Of a DNA stretch of 64,000 nucleotides, positions 8,384-17,197 are shown piece by piece. Where the stretch lies: the NCBI GenBank assembly GCA_903863015.1, contig CAIPAI010000032.1, positions 20,690-84,689 of the forward strand, in the 5' to 3' direction. Below the pieces are notes generated by a model. It was not told the origin of the DNA. It saw only the letters and a program-made list of their open reading frames with translations, and did not search any database. The position numbers were made by a program, and so were the translations under genes. Source of the DNA: an uncultured Actinomycetes bacterium. Lineage in GTDB: Bacteria > Actinomycetota > Actinomycetes > Nanopelagicales > Nanopelagicaceae. Each line of letters begins with the position of its first letter. Position 1 is the stretch's first letter.

Positions 8384-11271
8384 TGGAGAAGAGGCGAGCC
8401 ACCGAGCGGGGATTCTTTGCGCGCTCCGGTTTTCTAGATACCACCCAGGCCGAAATTTTGATGGGCCTCTTGCCTTCGCGAGAAGTCTTTGCCGATGCCC
8501 TTTCACATGCTGCAGATCCGGACCAGGCGCTCGCACTCCTTGTGCGTTTGATCGAGGCCGATCAGGCGGTGGCACAGACTTTGTTAGTTGATGCTTTGCT
8601 GACAGATCGCATCGTTGCGCTTCTCGGGGCCAGCGCCTCTTTGGGAGAGCATCTCATTCGCTTCCCCGGAGACATCACCCTGCTGCTGGGTGAAGATCTA
8701 GCTTCAGCGCCCCAACTCTTCCTCCCGGCGTCAACGTGGTTGGAGAGTGCTAATGCGTTACGCGTAAATTACCGGCGCGCACTTCTTCAAATAGCGGCAG
8801 CTGATCTCACAGGTACTCGCGGTTTTGAAGCGACCTCGCTGGCGCTCTCAGATTTGGCGGATCGAGCTCTTGAGGCCGCATTACTCATTGCGCGCCAAGA
8901 GACCGGAATTTCGGATACTGAACTAGCGATCATTGCGATGGGTAAGTGTGGGGCGCGGGAGCTGAATTACATTTCAGATGTCGATGTCATCTTCGTTGCC
9001 GACGATGTTGATGGCGAGCAATTGCGCAATGCCACCAAACTGGCCACTCAGGTGATGCGTGCCTGCCACGAAACCACGAGCGAAGGTTCGCTCTGGGAAG
9101 TTGACGCAGGATTACGTCCCGAAGGAAAAGATGGTCCGCTCGTGCGAACCATTGAAAGTCACACGGCTTACTACGAGCGCTGGGCGCAACCTTGGGAATT
9201 TCAGGCGCTGTTAAAGGCACGTACCGCTGCTGGTAGCAAGGAGGTCGGTGCTCGATTTATTGCCATGGCCTCTATCGGTACGTGGAGTGTGGCAGAGAAG
9301 CCCACCTTTGTTGATGACGTCCGAAAGATGCGCAAACGTGTAGAAGAGCATATTCCGAGTAAGGATGCAGATCGACATCTCAAACTAGGTGTAGGCGGCT
9401 TGCGTGATGTGGAGTTTGCAGTTCAACTTTTGCAACTAGTTCACGGCAAGGCCGACGAAGATCTTCGCGTGCAGAGCACCATGTCGGCGCTGCGTGCACT
9501 GAGTGCTGCTGGTTATGTAGGGCGCGAGGACGGCGCTGCGTTACTTGAAGCCTATGGCTGGATGCGAACGCTCGAACATCGCATTCAACTCAACCAACTC
9601 AAGCGTAGTCATCTCATTCCAGAAGCTGAGGGGGACCTCAGGCGGATCGCTCGGTCGATGGCGTACGAGTCGAGTGCTGAGCTCCTCCAGCAGTGGCGCG
9701 AACGACGATCACTGGTCCGCAGTATTCATGAGAAGCTCTTCTTTAGGCCGCTTCTCTCGGCAGTGGCGCGGTTAGCGGCAGATGAACAACGCCTCACCCC
9801 AGAAGCTGCACAAGCGCGACTCTTAGCTCTCGGTTATAGAGATCCAGTAGGAGCCCTAGCGCATATTCAAGCGCTCACATCAGGAGTATCTCGCCGCGCT
9901 GCCATTCAACGTCAATTGCTTCCGGCGATGTTGGAGTGGTTCACCCAGGGTCCCGATCCAGATGCCGGGCTCTTTGCCTTTAGACAAGTTTCGGATGCGC
10001 TCGGTGATACGCCTTGGTATTTGCGGATGTTGCGCGATAGTGGAGCCACCGCCCAACGACTTGCGCTGGTGCTCTCCTCGTCGCGTTATGCATCTGAACT
10101 CATCTTGCGGGCGCCAGAGGCGACCGCCATGCTAGATGACGATGGCGATCTAGCGCCCCGCGGTGTGGAGCAATTAACTCTTGAATCACTCAAAGTCGTT
10201 CGTCGCCAAGACGAAAGTGATAAGGCCATTGAATCCGTCCGTGCGGTACGGCGGCGCGAACTCTTTCGTACTGCAGTAGCCGACTTGCTTGGCACGCTCT
10301 CGGTTGCCGAAGTGGGTGACGCGCTCAGTGATGTTGCGGGCGCCACTTTAGAAGCAGCGTGCGACGCTGCGAGCCGCGCATACATCAGGGAACACGGACC
10401 GCTCACCATAAAGTTCTCTGTTATCGCGCTTGGTCGTCTCGGTGGAAACGAGATGAGTTACCAGAGTGATGCAGATGTGCTCTTCGTGCATGAGTACCTT
10501 CCAGGAACCGATGAGAAGGTGGGGACCGATACGGCGCATTGGATCGCGGGGGAGATGCGACGGCTCACCTCGCTTCCGAATCCTGAGCCACCGTTGATTA
10601 TTGATCCCGATCTGCGTCCCGACGGAAAACAAGGTCCGTTGGTTCGGTCTCTCTCGGCTTATGCGCACTATTACGCAGAGCAGGCCCTGCTGTGGGAGCG
10701 ACAAGCGCTGCTCCGCGCCCGGCCCATTGCTGGCGACAAAGAACTCGGAGAACGTTTCACAGCGCTCATCGATTTTTATAGATATCCCGTCTCGGGTATC
10801 GGAATGAATGACTTTCGCGAGATGCGTCGCCTGAAGGCTCGTGTGGAATCCGAACGCTTGCCGAGAGGTGCAGATAAGTCGCTCCATCTCAAGCTAGGTC
10901 CTGGCGGCTTATCCGATGTCGAATGGATGGCTCAGTACTTGCAATTAAAATATGCAGGAAAGCATCCACGGCTACGTATCACCGGGACTCTCGAAGTACT
11001 CAATCGTGCGGTGGCGGCAAATTTACTGGCGATTGCCGATGCAGCGACGCTCTCCGATGCGTGGTTACTGGCAACTCGTATCCGTAATGCAGTCATGTTG
11101 GTAACTGCTAGACACTCTGATGAAGTGCCGAAAGCTGCCGAAAGTGCACGCGCGGTCTCGCAGGTGCTTGGTTTTGCTTCAGGCGAAGCGCTCATGGAAG
11201 AGTGGCGCCGGCAGAGTCGGCGAGCACGCGCAGTCTTTGAGCGGCTCTTTTATGAGGATGGCAATGAGTAA
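8383..11271 (+). CDS. glnE: Bifunctional glutamine synthetase adenylyltransferase/deadenylase
   Basis: A 962-residue GlnE with two nucleotidyltransferase domains. The N-terminal one carries GKCGARELNYISDVDV and the C-terminal one GRLGGNEMSYQSDADV, both with the G-x-x-G...SDxD metal-binding signature, each followed by a helical GlnD-associated domain. It adds or removes AMP on a tyrosine of glutamine synthetase in response to nitrogen status. The start is ATG 8383, overlapping the era stop. The glutamine-synthetase-like gene at 17-18.5 kb is probably not its target because that protein lacks an obvious adenylylation loop. Confidence 0.95.
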   Translation: MEKRRATERGFFARSGFLDTTQAEILMGLLPSREVFADALSHAADPDQALALLVRLIEADQAVAQTLLVDALLTDRIVALLGASASLGEHLIRFPGDITLLLGEDLASAPQLFLPASTWLESANALRVNYRRALLQIAAADLTGTRGFEATSLALSDLADRALEAALLIARQETGISDTELAIIAMGKCGARELNYISDVDVIFVADDVDGEQLRNATKLATQVMRACHETTSEGSLWEVDAGLRPEGKDGPLVRTIESHTAYYERWAQPWEFQALLKARTAAGSKEVGARFIAMASIGTWSVAEKPTFVDDVRKMRKRVEEHIPSKDADRHLKLGVGGLRDVEFAVQLLQLVHGKADEDLRVQSTMSALRALSAAGYVGREDGAALLEAYGWMRTLEHRIQLNQLKRSHLIPEAEGDLRRIARSMAYESSAELLQQWRERRSLVRSIHEKLFFRPLLSAVARLAADEQRLTPEAAQARLLALGYRDPVGALAHIQALTSGVSRRAAIQRQLLPAMLEWFTQGPDPDAGLFAFRQVSDALGDTPWYLRMLRDSGATAQRLALVLSSSRYASELILRAPEATAMLDDDGDLAPRGVEQLTLESLKVVRRQDESDKAIESVRAVRRRELFRTAVADLLGTLSVAEVGDALSDVAGATLEAACDAASRAYIREHGPLTIKFSVIALGRLGGNEMSYQSDADVLFVHEYLPGTDEKVGTDTAHWIAGEMRRLTSLPNPEPPLIIDPDLRPDGKQGPLVRSLSAYAHYYAEQALLWERQALLRARPIAGDKELGERFTALIDFYRYPVSGIGMNDFREMRRLKARVESERLPRGADKSLHLKLGPGGLSDVEWMAQYLQLKYAGKHPRLRITGTLEVLNRAVAANLLAIADAATLSDAWLLATRIRNAVMLVTARHSDEVPKAAESARAVSQVLGFASGEALMEEWRRQSRRARAVFERLFYEDGNE

Positions 11272-12520
11272 CGATTCGAGCATGTACCAGGGGAGTGTCG
11301 ATCGGCCCGTACTTAAGGCCATCGTCGCGAATGTTCGCGATTTCCCCCGCGCACTCTCCTGGAGTGCGCTGCTTTCGGGACTTTTGATTGTTCTCATCTC
11401 GTGTACCGGCCCGGTGGCGATGTTGGTGCAAGCAGCGCACGCTGGTCATCTCACCGATACGCAAACTGCTACCTGGCTCTGGTCGTGCTGGATTGGGTCG
11501 GGACTCTTTGGTCTTTATCTTTCGCTGAGATTGCGGATGCCGATGATCGGCGCCTGGTCCACACCATCAATCGCACTCTTACTCACGGGTCTTGCTGAAC
11601 ATTCATTAAAAGATGCCGTAGGCGCTTACTTCATTGCAGCAGTGGTCATCATCTTGATCGGCGTCACTGGTATCTTCAAGAAGATTTTGATGCTCGCGCC
11701 GCCACCCGTCATTATGGCGATGCTTGCGGGTGTGCTCTTTGAATTTGGCGTCGGAGTTTTTAAAGTGCTTCCGGATCAACCTGGAATCGTTATCGCAATG
11801 GTGGCCGGATACTTCGTCGCCCGTAGATTTGGTTGGCGAGCTCCGGTCATTGCAAGTGTTATCGCAGGTCTTGCGGTAGCTTTTGCACTTCGCGAAGTGC
11901 ACTCGCCTCATCTGCATGTGGCACTTGCGAAACCTGAGTGGGTCAATCCCACTTTCTCGGTCAGTGCGCTCATCACGCTTGCGATCCCACTTATTCTTCT
12001 CACGCTTACTTCGCAGTACGCCCCTGGTATGGCCGTTATGACCTCTTACGGATACGAGGCGCCCATCAATCGTTCGCTGGTCACCGGTGGCTTGATTTCA
12101 CTTGCCGGCGCTGGATTTGTGGGAAGTGGGGTGAACTCTGCAGCTATCACCGCAGCTATCGGTGCGGGCGACCATGCAGAGCCAGATAAGACGCGTCGAT
12201 ATACCGCCGGTGTAGTCTGCGGCATTGCTTACGTCATTGTCGGACTGCTCGGTTCCACGCTCCTCGGTCTCTTCGGTGCCCTCCCGGCGCCGCTACTCGC
12301 AGCCCTTGCTGGTCTAGGTATTTTGCCGGCCATCGGCAATAGCGCACACGAGGCGATGGCAAACCCGGAGTATCGCGAAGCTGCGCTCATTACTCTGCTC
12401 GTCACCGTCTCCGGGATCCATCCCCTCCAACTCGGTTCACCCTTCTGGGGGCTGCTTGCGGGCATCGCCACGCACCAAGTGGTGGCATTTGGACGGCGCC
12501 GAGGTGATCAGGTAAGGTAG
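11264..12520 (+). CDS. benE: BenE family benzoate/H+ symporter-like transporter
   Basis: About 418 residues with some twelve hydrophobic segments. It matches the BenE family pattern: a short N-terminal cytoplasmic stretch, an ISCTGPVAMLVQAA first helix, RMPMIGAWSTPS and a GFVGSGVNSAAITAA segment. BenE proteins import benzoate or related aromatic acids. ATG 11264 is chosen (GAGG six bases upstream); it overlaps the glnE stop by eight bases, so it may be read with glnE. Its tail carries part of the palindrome that precedes the dioxygenase gene. An aromatic substrate fits the neighbouring catabolic genes but is inference. Confidence 0.85.
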   Translation: MSNDSSMYQGSVDRPVLKAIVANVRDFPRALSWSALLSGLLIVLISCTGPVAMLVQAAHAGHLTDTQTATWLWSCWIGSGLFGLYLSLRLRMPMIGAWSTPSIALLLTGLAEHSLKDAVGAYFIAAVVIILIGVTGIFKKILMLAPPPVIMAMLAGVLFEFGVGVFKVLPDQPGIVIAMVAGYFVARRFGWRAPVIASVIAGLAVAFALREVHSPHLHVALAKPEWVNPTFSVSALITLAIPLILLTLTSQYAPGMAVMTSYGYEAPINRSLVTGGLISLAGAGFVGSGVNSAAITAAIGAGDHAEPDKTRRYTAGVVCGIAYVIVGLLGSTLLGLFGALPAPLLAALAGLGILPAIGNSAHEAMANPEYREAALITLLVTVSGIHPLQLGSPFWGLLAGIATHQVVAFGRRRGDQVR

Positions 12521-12536
12521 TTGAAGATTCAACTAC
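12517..12536 (+). promoter_or_regulatory. 20-bp palindrome upstream of the extradiol dioxygenase gene
   Basis: GTAGTTGAA (12517-12525), GA, TTCAACTAC (12528-12536): nine-base perfectly complementary arms. It overlaps the benE stop codon and lies just before the GGAGG ribosome site (12541-12545) of the dioxygenase gene. The size and AGTTGAA-N2-TTCAACT form resemble MarR-type operators. The regulator is not known; the only MarR in the window is at 21951. Confidence 0.65.
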
Positions 12537-12549
12537 TTCAGGAGGAAGC

Positions 12550-13335
12550 ATGAGAGCGGCGGCGATCTACCTCAGCCATGGCGCTCCGCCGCTCGTCGAT
12601 GATCCGTACTGGCCCACCCAATTGCGCACGTGGACCGATCACATGGATGCGCGCTCCGGAAAGCCTTCAGCCATTTTGGTAGTGAGTGCGCATTGGGAAT
12701 CGGCGCCGTTGACCATTGGAGCGATCGAACAGGGTGTGCCGCTCTTTTATGACTTCTACGGTTTCCCGCAGAAGTATTACCAAGTGCAATACAAGTCGCC
12801 GGGCGCTGCTGCACTCGCTGCAGAAGTAAGTGCCCTCATGCCCGACCATGAGGAGATCGCCCATCAACCCGATCGGGGTTTGGACCACGGCGCTTATGTT
12901 CCCTTAACGGTGATGTATCCGAATGCAGACGTTCCGGTATTACAAATTTCCATGCCCACTCTGGATCCTGCCAAACTCTTTGAACTCGGTCGCAGGCTTG
13001 CACCTCTGCGCGATCAAGGTGTGATGATCATGGCTTCTGGCTTTACCACTCATGGTCTTCCGTATATCGACTTTTCAAATCCACACAGCAAGGCACCAAC
13101 GTGGTCGGTGGAATTTGATGCCTGGATGACCGAGGCGCTTTCGCGTGGAGATATAGACACGTTAATGGATTTCAAACATCGAGCGCCAGGAATGCCTTAT
13201 GCGCATCCAACGACTGAACACTTCGCACCACTCTTTGTTGCACTCGGCGCATCGATTGAGCCCACCGCAAATCCCAGCACTCAAGTTGATGGATATTGGT
13301 ATGGCCTCTCGAAGCGATCTTTACAACTCGCTTAA
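12550..13335 (+). CDS. Extradiol ring-cleavage dioxygenase, LigB/4,5-DOPA dioxygenase family
   Basis: A 261-residue class III ring-opening dioxygenase of the YgiD/DODA type. It has the metal-site segments LSHGAPP near the start, VVSAHWES (about 38-45), a GLDHGAYVPL active-site loop and a late ASGFTTHGLP. Such enzymes open catecholic rings with non-haem iron or zinc; the bacterial role is often unknown. The ATG has a strong GGAGG. The gene is isolated: promoter palindrome upstream, convergent with the decarboxylase gene seven bases downstream. The exact catechol cannot be told. Confidence 0.85.
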   Translation: MRAAAIYLSHGAPPLVDDPYWPTQLRTWTDHMDARSGKPSAILVVSAHWESAPLTIGAIEQGVPLFYDFYGFPQKYYQVQYKSPGAAALAAEVSALMPDHEEIAHQPDRGLDHGAYVPLTVMYPNADVPVLQISMPTLDPAKLFELGRRLAPLRDQGVMIMASGFTTHGLPYIDFSNPHSKAPTWSVEFDAWMTEALSRGDIDTLMDFKHRAPGMPYAHPTTEHFAPLFVALGASIEPTANPSTQVDGYWYGLSKRSLQLA

Positions 13336-13342
13336 CTCTTGC

Positions 13343-14770
13343 TCATGACCGTAGGGCTTTAGTTAATTCCACAATCACTGCCAACGTTTCATGGACGTCT
13401 GCTTCGGTGGTGCGGAAATTCGTAAAGCACGGACGTAGCCATACCTCTCCGTCGATGACGGCTTGGCTGAGATAGACGCGGCCATCAGATTGAATTGCGT
13501 CGCAGAGGGCAGTGTTGAAAGCATTCAGGTCTGCCACTTCCTCTGGTACTGCTCTTAGCGGCACGATTGAAAGAGCGGGACGGAAAGGCATTACGGCGAA
13601 TCCAGGAGTTGCTGTCGCGAGGTCGTGTAGCAATTGTGCCTGTTGTAGATTTTGTGAAATAGCAGACCTAAATTCATCAGCGCCATGAACCATGAACGCT
13701 AACCAGAGTTTCAGGGCGCGCAGTGGCCTGGAGTACTCCAATGTGTAATCGACAGCATTCAGTAAGGCTCCATCGTGCGGGATATACGCCTCTTCGTGGC
13801 TAAATACCGAGACCAACGAGTTTCGATCACGCACCATGACAGCGCTGCATGCCTTTGGAACATACATCCACTTGTGCGCATCAATGCTGATCGAGTCGGC
13901 TCGTGCAAGGCCGGAGAAAGCTGATGCTCGCTCTTGGGTGGCTGCGGCTGGCAGTCCATAGGCACCGTCAATATGAAGCCAGATTCCGAACTCTTCGCAC
14001 ACATCGGCAATTGCATCGATGGGATCGACGGCTCCGATGAGGGTAGTGCCACCCGTTGCAACTACTGCGATGGGCGTCAATCCCTCGGAAATATCTGAAG
14101 TAATCATCTCGCGGAGCGCAGCAGGCGCGAGGCGTCGCTCGCTATCGATCGGGACGCTGCGCACATTGCGCGATCCAATTCCCAGTAGTTCTATTCCGCG
14201 CCTCACTGAGTAATGCGCATCTGCAGAACAGTAAACGACAGGTTTGGCGTTTCCCAGTCCGTTGAACCGACTTCCAGGGATGGCCCTCTCGCGGGCGGCC
14301 ACTAGTGCGGTGATATTGCTGATGGTGCCACCGCTGGTAAATGCCCCACCCCCAGAGGGGAAGCCGAGAAACTCGCCGAGCCATTGCAATGTTTGATGAT
14401 CCATGAGGCTTGCTGCTCTGGCATCAAGAGCTAAGTTGACGTCGTAAGAGTGGGCAAGCAGATCGGCAAGCGCGCCAATTTCCAATCCACTTGAACCAAT
14501 GTAGGCCAAGTAGCGCGGGCGTGATTGCGCAAGTGAAGTATCAAGCACTTCGGCAGCCAGATCTAGCCCCGCCATAGCGCTCATGCCTGATTTGGGAAGC
14601 GGTTCGTGCAAGCGCGTAATCAGTGACTCGCTAGGTACGTGTTCTTCCTCGCGTGCGTGGTCAAAGTCTTTCCAAGCGCGCAAGACGATTTGAGCGGCAT
14701 GATGGAGAGCTGCTTCCCGATCTGCTCCGAGGGTAAGTGGATTGCCACGTTTTGACTCGGAGTTACTCAC
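13343..14770 (-). CDS. PLP-dependent group II decarboxylase (aromatic amino acid decarboxylase-like)
   Basis: A 475-residue fold-type I PLP enzyme. It shows the substrate-side PRYLAYIGSSG segment, GGTISNITAL at the cofactor phosphate site, HIDGAYG and the Schiff-base lysine in DAHKWMYVP. Family members decarboxylate tyrosine, DOPA, tryptophan, phenylalanine or glutamate to amines; some are aldehyde synthases. It lies seven bases downstream of an amino-acid permease gene on the same strand, the usual layout of an amino acid uptake/decarboxylation pair. Aromatic substrates would suit the neighbouring ring-cleavage genes. Confidence 0.88.
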   Translation of the reverse strand: MSNSESKRGNPLTLGADREAALHHAAQIVLRAWKDFDHAREEEHVPSESLITRLHEPLPKSGMSAMAGLDLAAEVLDTSLAQSRPRYLAYIGSSGLEIGALADLLAHSYDVNLALDARAASLMDHQTLQWLGEFLGFPSGGGAFTSGGTISNITALVAARERAIPGSRFNGLGNAKPVVYCSADAHYSVRRGIELLGIGSRNVRSVPIDSERRLAPAALREMITSDISEGLTPIAVVATGGTTLIGAVDPIDAIADVCEEFGIWLHIDGAYGLPAAATQERASAFSGLARADSISIDAHKWMYVPKACSAVMVRDRNSLVSVFSHEEAYIPHDGALLNAVDYTLEYSRPLRALKLWLAFMVHGADEFRSAISQNLQQAQLLHDLATATPGFAVMPFRPALSIVPLRAVPEEVADLNAFNTALCDAIQSDGRVYLSQAVIDGEVWLRPCFTNFRTTEADVHETLAVIVELTKALRS

Positions 14771-14776
14771 AAGGAG

Positions 14777-16276
14777 TTAGTTAACCAGATCCTTGAGCAT
14801 CTCTTCATTTTCGTTTCGGCGAATAGTTGAAACAACGACGCCTACGACAAAAATAACGAAGGGCAGGAGGATGAGGAACCATCCCAGAGGACTGAGCCCC
14901 CAAGATTGCGTCGTTGGGTCTACGCCCTTAGCTACGGTGCCAGCGAGTAAGCCAAAGCGTGACATGAGGAGGTACTCCCCGAGACCCAAGCCAATGATGG
15001 CGAGAATAGGAGCGATGAGAGTGTTCCACGGACGAGTATCTTCCTTGGTTTTCTGGAAGTAACGAATCACCGCGAGGGAAACCAATATCTCGACTAAGAC
15101 CATGGCTACTACAGAGAGACCGCTAAACCAGTAGAAGAGATTAAGGACTGGATCGAGACCGCGAACCGCAAAAATGATCACGACAAGTGCGCCTACGGCT
15201 GCCGTTGAGTAGGTGGCATTGCTTGGAGCGCCTTGCTTATTTACCTTGGCGAGTGCTGAAGGCAGAACTCCGGCGCGACCCATGGAGAAGAAGTAACGTG
15301 CGATGGAGTTGTGGAATGCCAGGAGTCCAGCGAAGAGACTTGAGATAACTAACCAACTCATTAAAGTAGCGAGCCACGATCCCACATATTGATCCGCCAT
15401 CGTGAAGAGTACGTTGGCTGGATTCACCAATGGCACATCTCCGACGCTGGAGTATTCAACGACTTTATCCACTACCTTGCTCGCGCCCATGCCATTGACC
15501 ATTGCGAGAGTGGTTATGACAAAGAGCCCAGTAATCAAAAGGATGGAGATATAAGTGGCGCGTGGTACGACGCGCTTGGGATCTTTTGATTCCTCACCAT
15601 AAATTGCAGAAGCTTCAAATCCGATGAAGGAGGCGAAAGCGAAGGAGAGCGCGATACCGGCAGTGCCATTGAGGCCACCGGCAAAAATGTTGGATGGGTT
15701 AAATGAAGCACCCAGATTAAAATTCTCAGGCCCACCTTGTACCAAGATTGCAATTGCTAGAACAAAAAGTGAGAGAACTTCGGCGATCATGAAAACACCG
15801 AGCACCTTCGCTCCTACGTCGACTGCGCGGAGTGAAAGAAGAGTAACGACGGCCCAAGCGATGAGTGTCCATGCCCACCAAGGCATATCAAGGCCGAGAG
15901 ATTCTTTCATCTGCCCTGCAGCGACAGCGCCAAAGAATCCGAAGATGGCAACTTGCACCGCGATATATGCGAGCAGGGAGACGAATGCGGCACCCACACC
16001 AGCTCGAGTGCCGAGTCCGCGACCAACGTAGGCAAAGAATGCGCCCGTGTTCGTAACGCGATGGCTCATGGCCGCGTATCCCACGCTGAAAAGTAGAAGA
16101 GCGAGGCCGACCGCGAGGTAGGCACCAGGAACGGCAGCTCCATCACCGAGCACCACAGCTACGGGAACTGCGCCAGTCATGCCGACCAGTGGAGAGGCGG
16201 CAGCAACGACGAAGAAGACCACGCCCCAGACGCCAAGTCGATTCTTCTTTAAAGTTTCTCCCTGAGTTTGTGACAT
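14777..16276 (-). CDS. APC superfamily amino acid permease
   Basis: About 499 residues with twelve to fourteen hydrophobic helices and the APC start (GVWGVVFFVVAAASPLVGM, first helix), a GAFFAYVGRGLG loop and GFEASAIYGEES in helix 6. It imports or exchanges amino acids or amines. An AAGGAG ribosome site lies before ATG 16276; GTG 16279 directly before it is an alternative. It heads a two-gene minus-strand operon with the PLP decarboxylase, so it probably brings in the decarboxylase substrate or exchanges it for the amine. It is divergent from the gene at 16388. Confidence 0.88.
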   Translation of the reverse strand: MSQTQGETLKKNRLGVWGVVFFVVAAASPLVGMTGAVPVAVVLGDGAAVPGAYLAVGLALLLFSVGYAAMSHRVTNTGAFFAYVGRGLGTRAGVGAAFVSLLAYIAVQVAIFGFFGAVAAGQMKESLGLDMPWWAWTLIAWAVVTLLSLRAVDVGAKVLGVFMIAEVLSLFVLAIAILVQGGPENFNLGASFNPSNIFAGGLNGTAGIALSFAFASFIGFEASAIYGEESKDPKRVVPRATYISILLITGLFVITTLAMVNGMGASKVVDKVVEYSSVGDVPLVNPANVLFTMADQYVGSWLATLMSWLVISSLFAGLLAFHNSIARYFFSMGRAGVLPSALAKVNKQGAPSNATYSTAAVGALVVIIFAVRGLDPVLNLFYWFSGLSVVAMVLVEILVSLAVIRYFQKTKEDTRPWNTLIAPILAIIGLGLGEYLLMSRFGLLAGTVAKGVDPTTQSWGLSPLGWFLILLPFVIFVVGVVVSTIRRNENEEMLKDLVN

Positions 16277-16311
16277 CACTTCTCCTTGCGTGGGAACGTA
16301 TGGATACGAAC

Positions 16312-16326
16312 GATGCGGTAAGCATC
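16312..16326. promoter_or_regulatory. Inverted repeat between divergent permease and ADC-like genes
   Basis: GATGC (16312-16316), GGTAA, GCATC (16322-16326): five-base perfect arms in the 111-base divergent region. It lies near a possible permease promoter on the minus strand (TTGACC about 25 bases further upstream). It may be an operator, but arms this short can arise by chance. Confidence 0.3.
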
Positions 16327-16374
16327 TCTCAGGGAATTGGCCGGGTCAAGCAAATAAGTAACTTTTTTCTCAGG

Positions 16375-16380
16375 TATTGT
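16375..16380 (+). promoter_or_regulatory. -10 box of a likely leaderless transcript
   Basis: TATTGT (16375-16380) lies seven bases before ATG 16388, the spacing expected if transcription starts at the A of the start codon. No convincing -35 and no Shine-Dalgarno were seen before this ATG, which supports a leaderless message, common in actinobacteria. Confidence 0.5.
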
Positions 16381-16387
16381 GAAGGCT

Positions 16388-17197
16388 ATGAGTGATTCAA
16401 AAGGATTCCTGCCACCCCTTACGCCGACCGGTCAGAGCGCGCTTGTGCCCGAAATGCCCTGGTATTACTCCGGAACTCTCCTCACCGTTGAATATCGGAC
16501 CGAGCCCGGGTACGTGCGAGCGCTCCTGCCTGACGATGTCGAATTGGCCGATGAAGATCCTGATGCGGTCGCGTTGATTTGGGCTGATTGGCAATCATGC
16601 AGTGAAGGCGGTGCCGAGCTACTTGACCCAGTGCGTTCGCAATATTTGGAGGCGTTCGCGGTAGTGCGCTGCAAGTTCCAAGGTGTTACCTACAGCCGAT
16701 GTGTCCTCATCTGGGTAACTAAAGATTTTGCTATTGGCCGAGGTTGGTTCCAGGGCTACCCAAAGAAGTTTGGCAATATCGCGGTAACACGTATCTTCAA
16801 CCACGGTAAAGCTTCGCCTCGCCTTGAAGCAGGTGCCAAGCTCGGTGCATCACTTGCTGCATACGATCATCGCTTAGCGAGCGCACTTGTCACTTTGCGC
16901 GAACCGGCGAAGAGCAATGGATTTGTGAATGGCCATCCCATGCTCCATCACCGTCTCATGCCTTCCATCACGATTGGCGCCGGCTACTCGATGGATCAAG
17001 TAGTGACGATGGGTGGAGTTGAAGCAGATCTCGGAACACCTTGGGTAGGAGATGCCCAACTCACGCTGGCGGATTCACAATGGGATGAGTTGAAGTCTGT
17101 TCTGCCCGTGAAGGAAATCATCGCCGGTTACTACCGCGAAGTAGGCGTGAAGTTTGCCGGTGGAACGCTCCTTGAGGATCGTTCCCGCCCGGTTTAG
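16388..17197 (+). CDS. Acetoacetate decarboxylase family protein
   Basis: A 269-residue ADC-fold protein with the GWFQGYPKKFG motif, where the second lysine matches the Schiff-base lysine of acetoacetate decarboxylase. Many family members outside clostridia act instead as aldolase-dehydratases or decarboxylases of enol or keto acids in aromatic or polyketide metabolism, so acetoacetate is not assured as substrate. The start is ATG 16388 (frame open from GTG 16379), probably leaderless. It converges on the glutamine-synthetase-like gene with a four-base overlap of the 3' ends. Confidence 0.75.
   Translation: MSDSKGFLPPLTPTGQSALVPEMPWYYSGTLLTVEYRTEPGYVRALLPDDVELADEDPDAVALIWADWQSCSEGGAELLDPVRSQYLEAFAVVRCKFQGVTYSRCVLIWVTKDFAIGRGWFQGYPKKFGNIAVTRIFNHGKASPRLEAGAKLGASLAAYDHRLASALVTLREPAKSNGFVNGHPMLHHRLMPSITIGAGYSMDQVVTMGGVEADLGTPWVGDAQLTLADSQWDELKSVLPVKEIIAGYYREVGVKFAGGTLLEDRSRPV

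Noticed and set aside
10348..10887. Long open frame of 179 codons antisense to glnE
   Set aside because: It lies wholly within the well-supported glnE, has no family features and reads like a shadow of the opposite strand.
11120..11263. 48-residue extension of the BenE-like transporter
   Set aside because: It lies in the end of glnE in another frame, and GAGG is well placed for ATG 11264.
16360..16370. Run of T residues before the ADC-like gene as a terminator
   Set aside because: No stable hairpin precedes it, and it lies in a divergent promoter region, not after a gene end.
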